The notes under the pieces were generated by a model. That model made no database searches and was not told where the DNA came from. It worked only from the letters and a program-made list of their open reading frames with translations. Shown here piece after piece: positions 1-8,044 of a DNA stretch of 12,085 nt. Each line of letters begins with the position of its first letter. Positions within the stretch are counted from its first letter, which is position 1. The translations under genes were made by a program, and so were the position numbers. Source of the DNA: Rodentolepis nana (lineage: Eukaryota > Platyhelminthes > Cestoda > Cyclophyllidea > Hymenolepididae); NCBI GenBank assembly GCA_900617975.1, contig UZAE01014705.1:1-12085 (forward strand). The letters run 5' to 3'.

Positions 1-22
1 ATATATATATATATATATATAT
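1..22. repeat. AT dinucleotide microsatellite
   Basis: Pure alternating AT runs from the first base to position 22 and probably continues outside the window. It lies beyond the 3' end of the minus-strand glutaredoxin gene. No function is inferred. Confidence 0.9.
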
Positions 23-183
23 TCATACAATTTCGTAGGCTAACTAAGGTATACGTGATTGAATTATAAAATGCTCAAAGTTAAGCCACACATAAATAGT
101 TCAAAATATAATGACAAAAACCATGTGACGTAAAGAATCTATTTTTTTAAAATCAGAACGCAGTAGAAATCATCTGAGGATGT

Positions 184-602
184 TCAATTGTAGAGCATCC
201 TTTGAAGCCTTCCCGAGTCATACAATTTTCTGGTATCATCGTATCCACCAATGCATTCTCCATCAATGAAAACTCGTGGAACCTAGTTAAAATCGTCATG
301 AAATTTGAAACTACGAATAACTCACTGTTCGCCTTCCAGTAATAGCTTCGAGAGTGTCCATTACTTCTTTCTCATAATGACTACCAGAAATATCTATTAA
401 TTCATAATGATCATCGTAATCCCTCCGATCTAATGTCTTGCGAAATAAGGAATTGACCTTTTTGCAATAGGGACAGTTAGTCTTAGTAAATATTACAATT
501 CTTTTAGATTCGATTGCATCTGTAACCATATCATATGCATAATAATCCTTACTAAAGTATGATTAGACTAATAAATAGATCGTACCTAGAACTGGAAGGC
601 AT
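184..602 (-). CDS. GLRX: Glutaredoxin, dithiol CPYC type, three exons, complete
   Basis: A small glutathione-dependent thiol oxidoreductase that reduces protein and mixed disulfides. Exons on the minus strand are 602-586 (17 nt), 551-326 and 282-184, joined across introns of 34 bp (552-585) and 43 bp (283-325), both GT-AG. The joined frame gives 113 residues. The CPYC active site is at about residues 32-35 in the context TKTNCPYCKKV. The cis-proline motif TVP spans the second splice (residues 81-83), and the glutathione-binding signature IGGYDD is near 92-97. Length is normal for a class I glutaredoxin. The start at 602 is chosen because the 17-nt exon joins in frame. A later ATG at 529 (residue 14) would give 100 residues and needs no first intron. 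There is no flavoenzyme domain downstream, so it is a stand-alone protein and not the glutaredoxin-fused thioredoxin reductase known in flatworms. No mitochondrial presequence is evident, so it is probably cytosolic. I see no canonical AATAAA in the 183 bases downstream. Confidence 0.9.
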
Positions 603-2489
603 ATTGATCACTCGAATGAAGAATAGTTCGAACCCGCTGTCGTTATATATTTATATTGCACTGGCCTTAAACGCCCCCCAAAATTTATAGCTAATACTGC
701 GTTTGATTTTGACTTATTCAAACGCTGACAGGGTCGTCATTTTCGAAACATAACACTAGTTTGGTTACTAAATTTAAAAGTTTATTCTTAAAGTAAAAAA
801 ATATTTAGTTAATATTGCGCTGAACTTATTAAGTTAATATTGATAATTATTTCATATATTTCTAAATGATTTAATATATACATTTTAATTTCATTGAATA
901 AATTAAACTGGAAATATTATCGCATTGCATTTGTATGTTATTCTCATTGTAATAAATATCTATAATGCTGGAGACAATATTATAGTTGATGTTACAAATA
1001 TTTGATTTTCAAATCTCACCCTAAGAAGATATACATTTTCCTGAAATATGCCAACTCCAAATTTTACCTCGGATGTTTGATAACACTCTAAATAAATAAT
1101 ATTTTATCGACCATCCATCGAGTCGTCATTAACTTACTAATACCTTATTCATTGCAAATCGTTTTCTTATGGATATGTTTCAATGAGCAAATTTTCATGT
1201 TTTTCTATTTTAATATGTATTAAATTGCAGCCTCATTAACAGCCAATTCTTTTGCTATGCAAGTGATTCATCCAGCTCCGATGAGAACACAATGGCCTTA
1301 GTCAAAATCAAAAATCGATTTCATAATTTATTGAAATTAAGTCATTGAAGATAATATTTAATTTGTTTCATGCCACAACTTAACTTTTCTCAATTGACCT
1401 AAAGAAGTTTGTATCTGTGTTAAAAACGGCTCGGTGAAAACCAGATGGTTTCTATTTGATGATCAAGGAAGACACCACTTCACAAGATATCATAATAAAC
1501 GCCTAATTTACTTCAGGTCCACGCAACATATCAATACGTTTCCTGGTTTAATATTAAGCGATTGGGATGAGAAACTATCTTAGTTGCAAATAGCATAGAA
1601 AATTTATCAAATATTGAGAAAGAGGAACGATTGAACGATTTATTAACATTAATTTGCTTTATGGTAATTATGGTTTCATTAGAATTTTTGTTCCATCAAG
1701 TTTCCAAGTTTCATTAATGCCCGCAGTTTGAATTGGACACCTGGATAAGTCGGATAATATCTTTATTTAACAAACAGCACTATTCACTACATCATTAATT
1801 AGATGATAAATTGATTCAAAAAATACTCTTCGAATATCGCTTTTCATTTCATGACTTAGACATTGGTAACATTTTAAATCATAATTTGGTCTTAATTAAT
1901 TATAGTTAATATAGAATGACAGCTTTTAGTCACTTCAATCTGTCAAAGATGTTAATTCAGATAAAGTATTTAAACTTTCTAGAGAATGTCGTTATTTACA
2001 TCAAAATATTGGATTATTAAAAGATCCTCACGCAGGAGTTCGCCATAAATTGTTAAATGCACTCAGTTGTTTCTTTTTAAGTGATTCATTTCCGCTTCGC
2101 ATGAAAATATTATAATGAAATCTGCCTCCTTGCTTGAAGTTCTCCTTGTTGCTGGTGTCTCCTTTCGAAAGGATCATTCAGTCCAACTTTCAGCCTTTTG
2201 CATTCCCCGTCGGAATCAACTTGGAGCGTATTCTTCGATATAAATTGCATGAATTATTGTATATAAGTGCTTGCAAAAACGGAAATTTTAATGGAAGTAA
2301 ATGAAAGGTATCGTTACCTGCGATGCCTCTCAAAACCTGTGGAGAATATCATGAAATTTAATGCCTGATCAGTTAACTTTCTAATTGAAGCTAAGCTAGC
2401 AACGTGCGTAAAATTCCTTTTCTTTTGTGAAATAAACTTAATGGCACCCTTGAAGGGCATCCGATCGTTTTCACGGATATTATGACTCC
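603..2489. other. AT-rich intergenic stretch without a supported gene
   Basis: About 1.9 kb between the glutaredoxin 5' end and repeat copy A. No frame gives a recognisable protein. Several stop-free stretches of 45-62 codons exist without a convincing start or splice context: plus strand about 1399-1580, 1571-1717, 1930-2113 and 2120-2310, and minus strand about 2460-2310. At this base composition a few such frames are expected by chance. Positions 2110-2230 are less AT-rich than their surroundings and open in more than one frame on both strands, but match nothing I know. The missing 3' exons of VPS51 could lie here, although I did not find them. The promoter of the minus-strand glutaredoxin must lie just above 602, with no recognisable element. 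Confidence 0.5.
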
Positions 2490-2820
2490 GGGGTGTGGGA
2501 TAGACTTACCTCCACGTGGTGCTCCCTGGGCAACGTATGCTCATACGGCAAAAAAGTCTATCAATGGGCAGTTGACTTCTCACTTCAAGCTACCATCACC
2601 TCACTATATGTCATATTCGACTTCTTCCACAGTACTCACCTCACCTTTTTTACCTTTGTGTCTGTCTCTTTTACATCTTTGAAACACTCTTCTCTTCCCT
2701 CCCCTCTCTCGACTTTTTTTCACTTTGATGTTTCTTCCCCTCTGTGAAGTCTGAAGTCAACTAAAGGGCTAATGATAACCATCAAGACGCCTGCCATTTG
2801 ATATAAATAAATATAAATAA
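2490..2820 (-). mobile_element. Dispersed repeat, copy A (inverted relative to B and C)
   Basis: Read on the minus strand, this segment aligns by eye with positions 3681-4197 and with 11941-12085. Shared blocks in order are a TTTATTTATTTA-like edge, ATCAAATGGCA, CATTAGCCCTTTAGT, GAACATCA-like, GTGAAAAAAAGTCGAGAG, a G-rich tract, GACAGACACAAAGGT, GAGTACTGTGGAAG, GTCGAATATGACATA, and finally one unit of the 39-bp minisatellite ending in a CACACCCC edge. Copy A carries one minisatellite unit where copy B has six, and it keeps a block reading GTTTCAAAGATG that copy C has and copy B lacks. No terminal inverted repeats, tRNA-like promoter boxes or coding frame were seen, so it looks like a short non-autonomous element of unknown class. 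Small open frames at 2482-2747 are accidental. Confidence 0.75.
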
Positions 2821-2835
2821 TACTCATATTGACTG

Positions 2836-2864
2836 CTACTACTACTACTACTACTACTACTACT
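2836..2864. repeat. CTA trinucleotide microsatellite
   Basis: About 9.7 uninterrupted CTA units lie 15 bases beyond the edge of repeat copy A. Copy B is likewise bordered by a trinucleotide tract (ATA), so simple repeats may be where this element tends to sit. With so few copies, coincidence is possible. Confidence 0.9.
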
Positions 2865-3158
2865 TGACATAACAAAAGAGTGAATCTCTGACAAATTCAA
2901 AAGGCTCGAAGAGCATGCAAAAAATATGTATAAAACTGGCTCTTTCCCTTCATCTCAATAAAATTCGGTAGTTGTGCCCCAAAAACGATCACATATAATT
3001 CCAGTGCTCAAAAAATACATTATACAACAGACCTAAAATATTAGGTATAACTATGAATAGCACTTGAGATTTAGTAGTCACTACCACCATGGATATAATG
3101 TACTAGGCACATTGAAAAGAAAGTAGTTCAGTTGGTTTCCAAAAATCAATCTGATCAG
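2865..3158. other. Non-coding stretch, no feature seen
   Basis: AT-rich sequence between the CTA tract and the candidate last exon of VPS51. It may be 3' untranslated or intronic sequence of VPS51. No clear minus-strand polyadenylation signal, RNA gene or repeat was recognised. Confidence 0.4.
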
Positions 3159-3212
3159 TTAAATAGAATGCGCTTGGAGGAAGTAATGGAAAGCGTAATG
3201 GTAGGCTTTACT
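3159..3212 (-). CDS. Candidate last exon of VPS51 (17 codons plus stop)
   Basis: A pyrimidine-rich 3' splice site (TTATTATTTCAG) lies immediately upstream of 3212 on the minus strand, 123 bp below the GT donor at 3335. Joining in phase 0 gives SKAYHYAFHYFLQAHSI followed by TAA at 3159-3161. It is the nearest good acceptor that keeps the frame. The peptide does not resemble the C-terminal part of VPS51, so this may be an alternative or truncated end, or chance. The competing explanation is that the true C-terminal exons lie further left or have diverged past recognition. Confidence 0.3.
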   Translation of the reverse strand, partial: SKAYHYAFHYFLQAHSI

Positions 3213-3335
3213 CTGAAATAATAAAAAACATCGTCACTGTTATAACATGACGATCCCGTGTAATTATTGAGTTTCGATTCTAGTAGGACATTTTGGGAGG
3301 CTTAAGCGTTACAACGAGAATTCGGTTGATTTTAC

Positions 3336-6300
3336 CTGATAATCAATATTTGCCAGATCTTCAAGAACACGTCTGATGACCGATCTTACTGTGCGGGGTT
3401 CCGGACAACGCAGCCAAAAGCGTGCTTCCATCGACTTGCGCATCATGTGGGCTAGTTGAGCACCCTCAAACTTGGTGAAGACTGTCAAGAGACGTGTTGA
3501 AGTGGTGCGGAATTCCTCAGCCAAAGGACCCGCTGGAGTCAGAGGCTGGGTACGAGTGGCTAGCATTTGTTGAATTGCCTTTTGTTGATGTGATTCCATT
3601 GAATAGGACGCTGAAAGATCAAAAAGCACATATGCAAAGGTATCTCGAAAGTCCTGAAATCATATAATAATAATAATAATATTTATTTATTTATATCAAA
3701 TGGCAGGCGTTTTGATAGTTGACATTAGCCCTTTAGTGGACTCCAGGCTCCACAAAGGGGAAGGAACATCAGAGTGAAAAAAAGTCGAGAGGGGGGGGGG
3801 ATGGAATAGACAGACACAAAGGTGAAATGAGTACTGTGGAAGTAGTCGAATATGACATACAGTGGTGTCATGGTTGTTTGAAGTCAGAAGTTAACTGCCA
3901 GTTAATATGTCATGGTTGTTTGAAGTCAGAAGTTAACTGCTGTATGAGTATACGTTGCCCAGGGTGCACCACGTGGAGCCGTATGAGTAAACGTTGCCCA
4001 GGGTGCACCACGTGGAGCCGTATGAGTATACGTTGCCCAGGGTGCACCACGTGCCGTTTGAGTATACGTTGTCCAGGGTGCACCACCTGGAGGTAAGTCT
4101 ATCGTGAGTATACGTTGCCCAGGGTGCACCACGTGGAGGTGTATGAGTATACGTTGCCCAGGGTGCACCACGTGGAGGTAGGTCTATCGCACACCCCATA
4201 ATAATAATATTGTATTAATGAAACTGCCAACCTATGTAGAAATGCTATTTCTCAAGCGCGTTGAGAAAAGAGATTTCCGAAAGGGGTGTGGAATCTCGGA
4301 GACGTTACAATGAAACGCTAAAATTCTATCAATACCAGTGTTTCCGATTATTTCGAGTAACGAATGCACACCGAATCTGTGAAGTAACTTGGCAATTTTA
4401 AAATTTGTCAGTTGTATTATTGATATAAGGAATAATTCTCCGCAGCCCCTGTTAGAGGTAATAATTCACAGCCCCCTAGGGTTAGTTAATAAGTTGCATT
4501 AAGACAACAGCTAGAATAATTAGCTTATTCAATAAACCAGATATTCAAAGTACAAAAACTTTACATTTGAAGTGCCCCCCCCCCCCCCCCCAAGATATTT
4601 TAACATTGTAAGCTAGTGGGTTTGTTCGTTTGGGCAAGGGAAATTCGTATCGACAAAAGGCCTACTATTATCGAGTTCAAAAAATCAAAAATCTTCCAAA
4701 ATCTTGAGAAGTGTTTAGACGCAAGACTCGTAAAAACAAGGGATAAATAGCTAAGCTTAAAATGAGAACAAGTGTAAATGGTAAGAAAAATAAATACTAT
4801 AAAATTTGTCAATAAAATAAATATAAAAGAAACAATGAAAAAAGATCGTTGGTTTTGTAAACTTTGATTGCTATTAGGTGACATCACACAGGTAATTACA
4901 ATCACACGTTTTATAAAAAAAGTTACTCCAAGAATCAACTGCGGTTGAAGTACTTACATTTTGGTTGGCCAAACATGAGAAATTCATCAGCAGTATTCAA
5001 CAAATGGCCGATGGTTCCAGAATTCGCCCATTCGAGACACAACTTGCCCATCAGTAGAATTAGACAACCAGGAACGCTAGAGGGCGTAAACTAGCATAAG
5101 GAGAAAGAGATGTAAAGGCTAGTAAGAAAAAACAAACACCAAAATGCACCAATAACAACAATGTGAGATATACCTTTGAGAGATCTTCACAAAATTGAAT
5201 CAAGAATCGGAGATAGGCGGTAACAATGCCTTCTCGGACGTAATCGAGGCAAAATGTGGCACGAAATAGTTGGAGGTGAGAAAAGCTATTTTCAGCCGAT
5301 AAAAATGGCTAAATATAGGAAGTGCAAGAAGAGATTTTACTAAAAAATAAAGGGACGGGGTGGGGGGCTGTTTAAATGTTGCTGAAATACCTCAACAGAT
5401 TTAAGGCAAGCACGAAGACTTGTGGCCAGAACTCGACTCATTTCGTCGTAAATTTCCATCAGAGTTTGATTATCGCCTTCACCACCACTATAATTCATTG
5501 ATAAAAAAATAAGTGATAGAAAGACATTAAACAAATACAAAAAGTAACTTTAAGGTACTAAAATCTTGCGATAAAAAAAGGAGAAATAATTAATGGTAGA
5601 GTTATTCTGCTATAGGATCTAGCACTTATACTGACACCTTCGTGTGACCAATGCATAACAGAGGGAAACCCAATTAAGGGATTGAAATCAAGACAGCTAA
5701 AGTTCTAATAGATGAGAACCTTTGAAGTAAATGCAGTGTAGTCATTGGCTATGAGAATATTTTTAGAAGTACTGATCCTATACCAATGTGTCTCCTACAT
5801 TATCGGGTAAATAGAATACTGCCATGTTAGAAGACGAAGTGAATACTATTAATATCTCCCATATCTATGGAAAACATACTTTTAAAATGAATTCCAGAAA
5901 CTTAGTTGATGAAAAACTACCCAGAGATTGAGCATTGACTCACCGGCATAGAAAGAATAGATCCTGTTAGAAGTTGAAATTTATCTTGCAATATATAATA
6001 AAATTAGAATGCATCTTAAAGTGGCCATATATTCCACAGAGAAAAAAAATGCATGTGCCAATCTGCAGTCACAATTATAACTACCAGAGTTGTTTAAATG
6101 TAACTAAAAACAACACAAGAACTTGCTCTTTTTTAGGTTTCAAGCAAACAGAAGTGACAAGCTTTTGCCGAACATCTGTCAAGCAGTCTGCCGTTTGAAG
6201 TCTAAGAGTTTGGAATTGTTTCTTCCGACAGCAATATTCAGCAACAACCAGGACCATATTCAATGTTGCTTCGTCAAGATGCTTCTTGAATTCATTCGAC

Positions 6301-8044
6301 GACAGGGATGGAGATTGATTTGGCGGTACAACCACTTCCAACACACTTCGACCAAAAGCCATCAAGCGTGAGTAGAGACGCTCAAGTGCTCGAACGAGAA
6401 GCTCAATTTCTGTCGAATCAACACGACTTTGCAACTCTGCGTTTATGAAAGTCAGAAATTTGGTGGTTACACCTTGGAGGAAATCAAATAACCTGGTCTC
6501 TAAGTCTTCATCCACTTGATCATCGCTGAAAAGAAGAAAAAGTTTGACCATATTCTCACAAATTCTGGCAGTAGAATAGAAGTCTAATTAAAATTACTCA
6601 ATAGATCGGTTGCTCAAGAACCGGCTGGAATAGGTGAAGACGTAAGACATAACGCCTTCAGAAATGATATCTGATGCAGCATTAGCAAAAGCCAAGATAC
6701 CCTGAAAAGAAAAAGAAACATAATAAAAGATAATATATTTTATTAAGTGATAAAATTATAGAAACTCACTTCTAAGCTATTCGATGGATGCGAAGTGGCC
6801 AAATTTTCTAAAAGTATATCCGACCGATGTGACGCTCTAATATAAAAAGAATTACAAATATAAATTATCATAATCAATACTTTAGGGTTATAATAAGGCA
6901 CTGAAAAGGAGACTAATATGTAGTAGAAAATTGCGTTTTTTCATATTTGCAATGGTGAATTAATAAGCAAACCTGGAATCAAAAATAGCATCTACTAATT
7001 TAAAATCTTGGTTATTATATGAAAAAAATAGTTTAAACCAAATAAACGTTTTTAAGAGGGAATCAGCATATTTAGTTAAATCTTATCAAGCCTTCTTCTG
7101 CAACAAGCCAGATTTGAGAAAATGTTAATAACCAAAATGTTAGAAACCCAACATGTATTGCGACTTACACATGGAGAAATTTTTCGGCTAACTCATATGG
7201 TGTTTGTCCAAATTGGTACAGGACCTCAATTAAAGAGTTCAAGGTCTGTGGATCTTCCTAAATAAGGCGAACGAAGTCATAAGACAGAGTGGAGACATAC
7301 CACCGAATTTAGTTTATCTTCAACTTTATTTATTATCTCATCAATGAGATCAGTGCATTCATTGTAGATACCACGGAAGGAAGGAACGTGTCGATGCCTA
7401 TCGAAGAAAGCTTTCGCTTTGACGTAGGCATCTACAGCCTTAGCCCATTCCTCCTTTTTGGTAAATTGACGAATTTTAGAAGGTAAAGATGATAGATATT
7501 CGAGCTAGAGAGAAATGAAAGATAACATTTTTGCGAATTTCACATACCTTTTGAAGATTATCTGCGGTTGTCATCAACTTTTTCGTAGACGTTCTAATAT
7601 CACGAAGCTCATTGTCAATATCACTCGAAAAGAGCCTAATTTCAAGCATGCTTTCAGCAAGAGAATTCATTTCACCTTCAATGTATTTGAAATCTGCTTT
7701 CATCTAAAGCACATACTTTTATGCCGAAAATTTCATCATCATACCATTTTAATAGTATGAGTTGCATTGATAAATTTGTTATAATTATCGTAAACTAGTG
7801 TTTGCATTTCAGAATCCAAAGTTCTAATTTGATCGCAAATCTCTGTCTCTTTAGCCACTAAATCGTTTAGATCTGACTTGCTTAAGAGGTTATTCATATA
7901 AATCCTGGCATCAAATTCCGATGAATCGATATTAGTTGGATCGTTAGGTAATTCTTCTAATTCTGCACCTGGCTTTGACTTCGGACCGTAAAATTCGAAA
8001 AGACGTTTCTTTCTTTGCAACCGATCTTCCGAAACTGATTTCAT
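3336..8044 (-). CDS. VPS51: VPS51 homologue, GARP/EARP tethering-complex subunit, eleven exons, C-terminus not found
   Basis: VPS51 is a subunit of the GARP and EARP complexes, which tether endosome-derived vesicles at the trans-Golgi and at recycling endosomes. Minus-strand exons: 8044-7745, 7703-7548, 7504-7301, 7257-7169, 6836-6770, 6701-6598, 6525-6085, 5487-5391, 5308-5174, 5090-4958 and 3610-3336. All junctions are GT-AG and in phase, giving 667 residues. Recognisable blocks are the N-terminal Vps51 domain with LDSEMQTLVYDNYNKF (about 78-93) followed by a coiled-coil-like segment to about 152, VPSFRGIYNEC (about 192-202), ELLVRALERLY, CLTDVRQKL, LDYVREGIV, LLMGKLCLEW and AHMMRKSMEARFWL. 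Each aligns in order with animal VPS51. An in-frame stop precedes the start ATG. The exon 7/8 junction (6085/5487) is the least certain. The last animal VPS51 segment, about 150 residues, is missing. Introns are short at the 5' end (41, 43, 43 bp), and the last is 1347 bp and contains repeat B. Confidence 0.93.
3664..3680. repeat. ATA trinucleotide tract, left flank of repeat B
   Basis: Uninterrupted ATA units directly abut the TTTATTTATTTA edge of repeat B. A similar ATA tract abuts the other edge at 4198-4211. Confidence 0.8.
3866..3942 (+). repeat. Tandem duplication with a 43-bp period inside repeat B
   Basis: The block GTCATGGTTGTTTGAAGTCA plus its continuation to TTAACTGC occurs at 3866 and again at 3909. 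Copy A has a single related block, so the duplication is specific to copy B or has been lost from A. Confidence 0.85.
3943..4197 (+). repeat. 39-bp minisatellite, six units
   Basis: Units start at 3943, 3982, 4021, 4057, 4105 and 4142. The consensus core is TATGAGTATACGTTGCCCAG followed by GGTGCACCACGTGGAG and a 3-4 base linker. Unit 3 lacks three bases. Units 4 and 6 end in an extended GTA(A/G)GTCTATCG tail, and unit 5 starts directly after the first of these tails. Each intact unit contains two 8-bp palindromes, GGTGCACC and CCACGTGG, overlapping by two bases. Unit 4 has CCACCTGG instead of the second. Because 39 is a multiple of three, both strands stay open across much of the array, producing 13-residue peptide repeats that I regard as artefacts. 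Confidence 0.92.
4198..4211. repeat. ATA trinucleotide tract, right flank of repeat B
   Basis: ATAATAATAATAAT directly follows the CACACCCC edge of repeat B and mirrors the tract at 3664-3680. The pair may be the two halves of a microsatellite target, or an enlarged target-site duplication. Confidence 0.7.
4575..4591. repeat. C17 homopolymer in VPS51 intron 10
   Basis: Seventeen consecutive C residues. Long C runs are unusual in such AT-rich sequence. The true length may be uncertain because homopolymers are often misread. Confidence 0.9.
5488..6084 (-). other. VPS51 intron 7, 597 bp, nothing recognised
   Basis: The donor GTAGTT at 6084 is preceded by phase 2, and the acceptor TTATAG at 5488 begins a phase-compatible exon (TGT codon across the splice). 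Other GT positions between 6085 and 6140 could serve, but most break the frame. No repeat, RNA gene or coding segment was seen inside. Confidence 0.6.
6837..7168 (-). other. VPS51 intron 4, 332 bp, nothing recognised
   Basis: A GTAAGT donor at 7168 and a TTAG acceptor at 6837 give a valine codon across the splice. The content is AT-rich with no feature seen. Confidence 0.85.

Larger units (their letters stand above)
3681..4197 (+). mobile_element. Dispersed repeat, copy B, with expanded minisatellite
   Basis: About 517 bp lying in VPS51 intron 10, antisense to the gene. Its first 230 bases match copy A (inverted) and copy C, sharing TTTATTTATTTATATCAAATG, CATTAGCCCTTTAGTGGACT and GTGAAAAAAAGTCGAGAG. 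A G10 run follows at 3791-3800, then GACAGACACAAAGGTG and GAGTACTGTGGAAGTAGTCG. After this come a 43-bp internal duplication (3866-3942) and six minisatellite units (3943-4197). Compared with A it has lost about 25 bases after the G-run. The edges lie between two ATA tracts, as expected if it inserted into a microsatellite. No protein, terminal inverted repeat or poly-A tail is evident. Confidence 0.75.
3611..4957 (-). other. VPS51 intron 10, 1347 bp, containing repeat B
   Basis: A GT donor at 4957-4956 (GTAAGT) and an acceptor at 3612-3611 (CTTTCAG) bound this intron. They join codon phase 1 cleanly, giving a serine codon across the splice. It holds repeat copy B, a C17 tract and AT-rich filler. 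Open frames inside it, including a 112-residue hydrophobic one at 4600-4938 minus, are intronic read-through. Confidence 0.85.

Noticed and set aside
184..602. Glutaredoxin domain of thioredoxin-glutathione reductase
   Set aside because: The frame ends after the glutaredoxin fold with a stop, and no flavin or pyridine-nucleotide domains follow.
606..645. GGGTTCGAAC resembling a tRNA T-loop (minus strand)
   Set aside because: Flanking bases do not pair as a T-arm, and no A-box or acceptor stem is found.
2107..2250. Minus-strand 46-codon frame beginning MQFISKNTLQVDSDGE
   Set aside because: It is short, overlapped by open frames on the other strand, and unrelated to the missing VPS51 C-terminus.
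1399..2313. Several plus-strand stop-free stretches of 45-62 codons that read as plausible protein
   Set aside because: At this AT content several frames of that size are expected by chance in 2.7 kb and six frames. They lack starts and convincing splice sites and match no family.
3827..4199. Open frames of 81-89 codons on both strands across the minisatellite
   Set aside because: They exist only because the unit length is a multiple of three, lie inside a VPS51 intron and within a repeat, and have no matching domain.
4600..4938. 112-residue hydrophobic minus-strand frame
   Set aside because: It lies wholly within VPS51 intron 10, has AT-driven composition (F, I, L, S) and matches nothing. 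It is intronic read-through.
6123..6371. 82-codon plus-strand frame
   Set aside because: It is the antisense shadow of VPS51 exon 7, which has clear homology on the minus strand.
7515..7760. 81-codon plus-strand frame
   Set aside because: It is the antisense shadow of VPS51 exons 1-2 and the introns between them.
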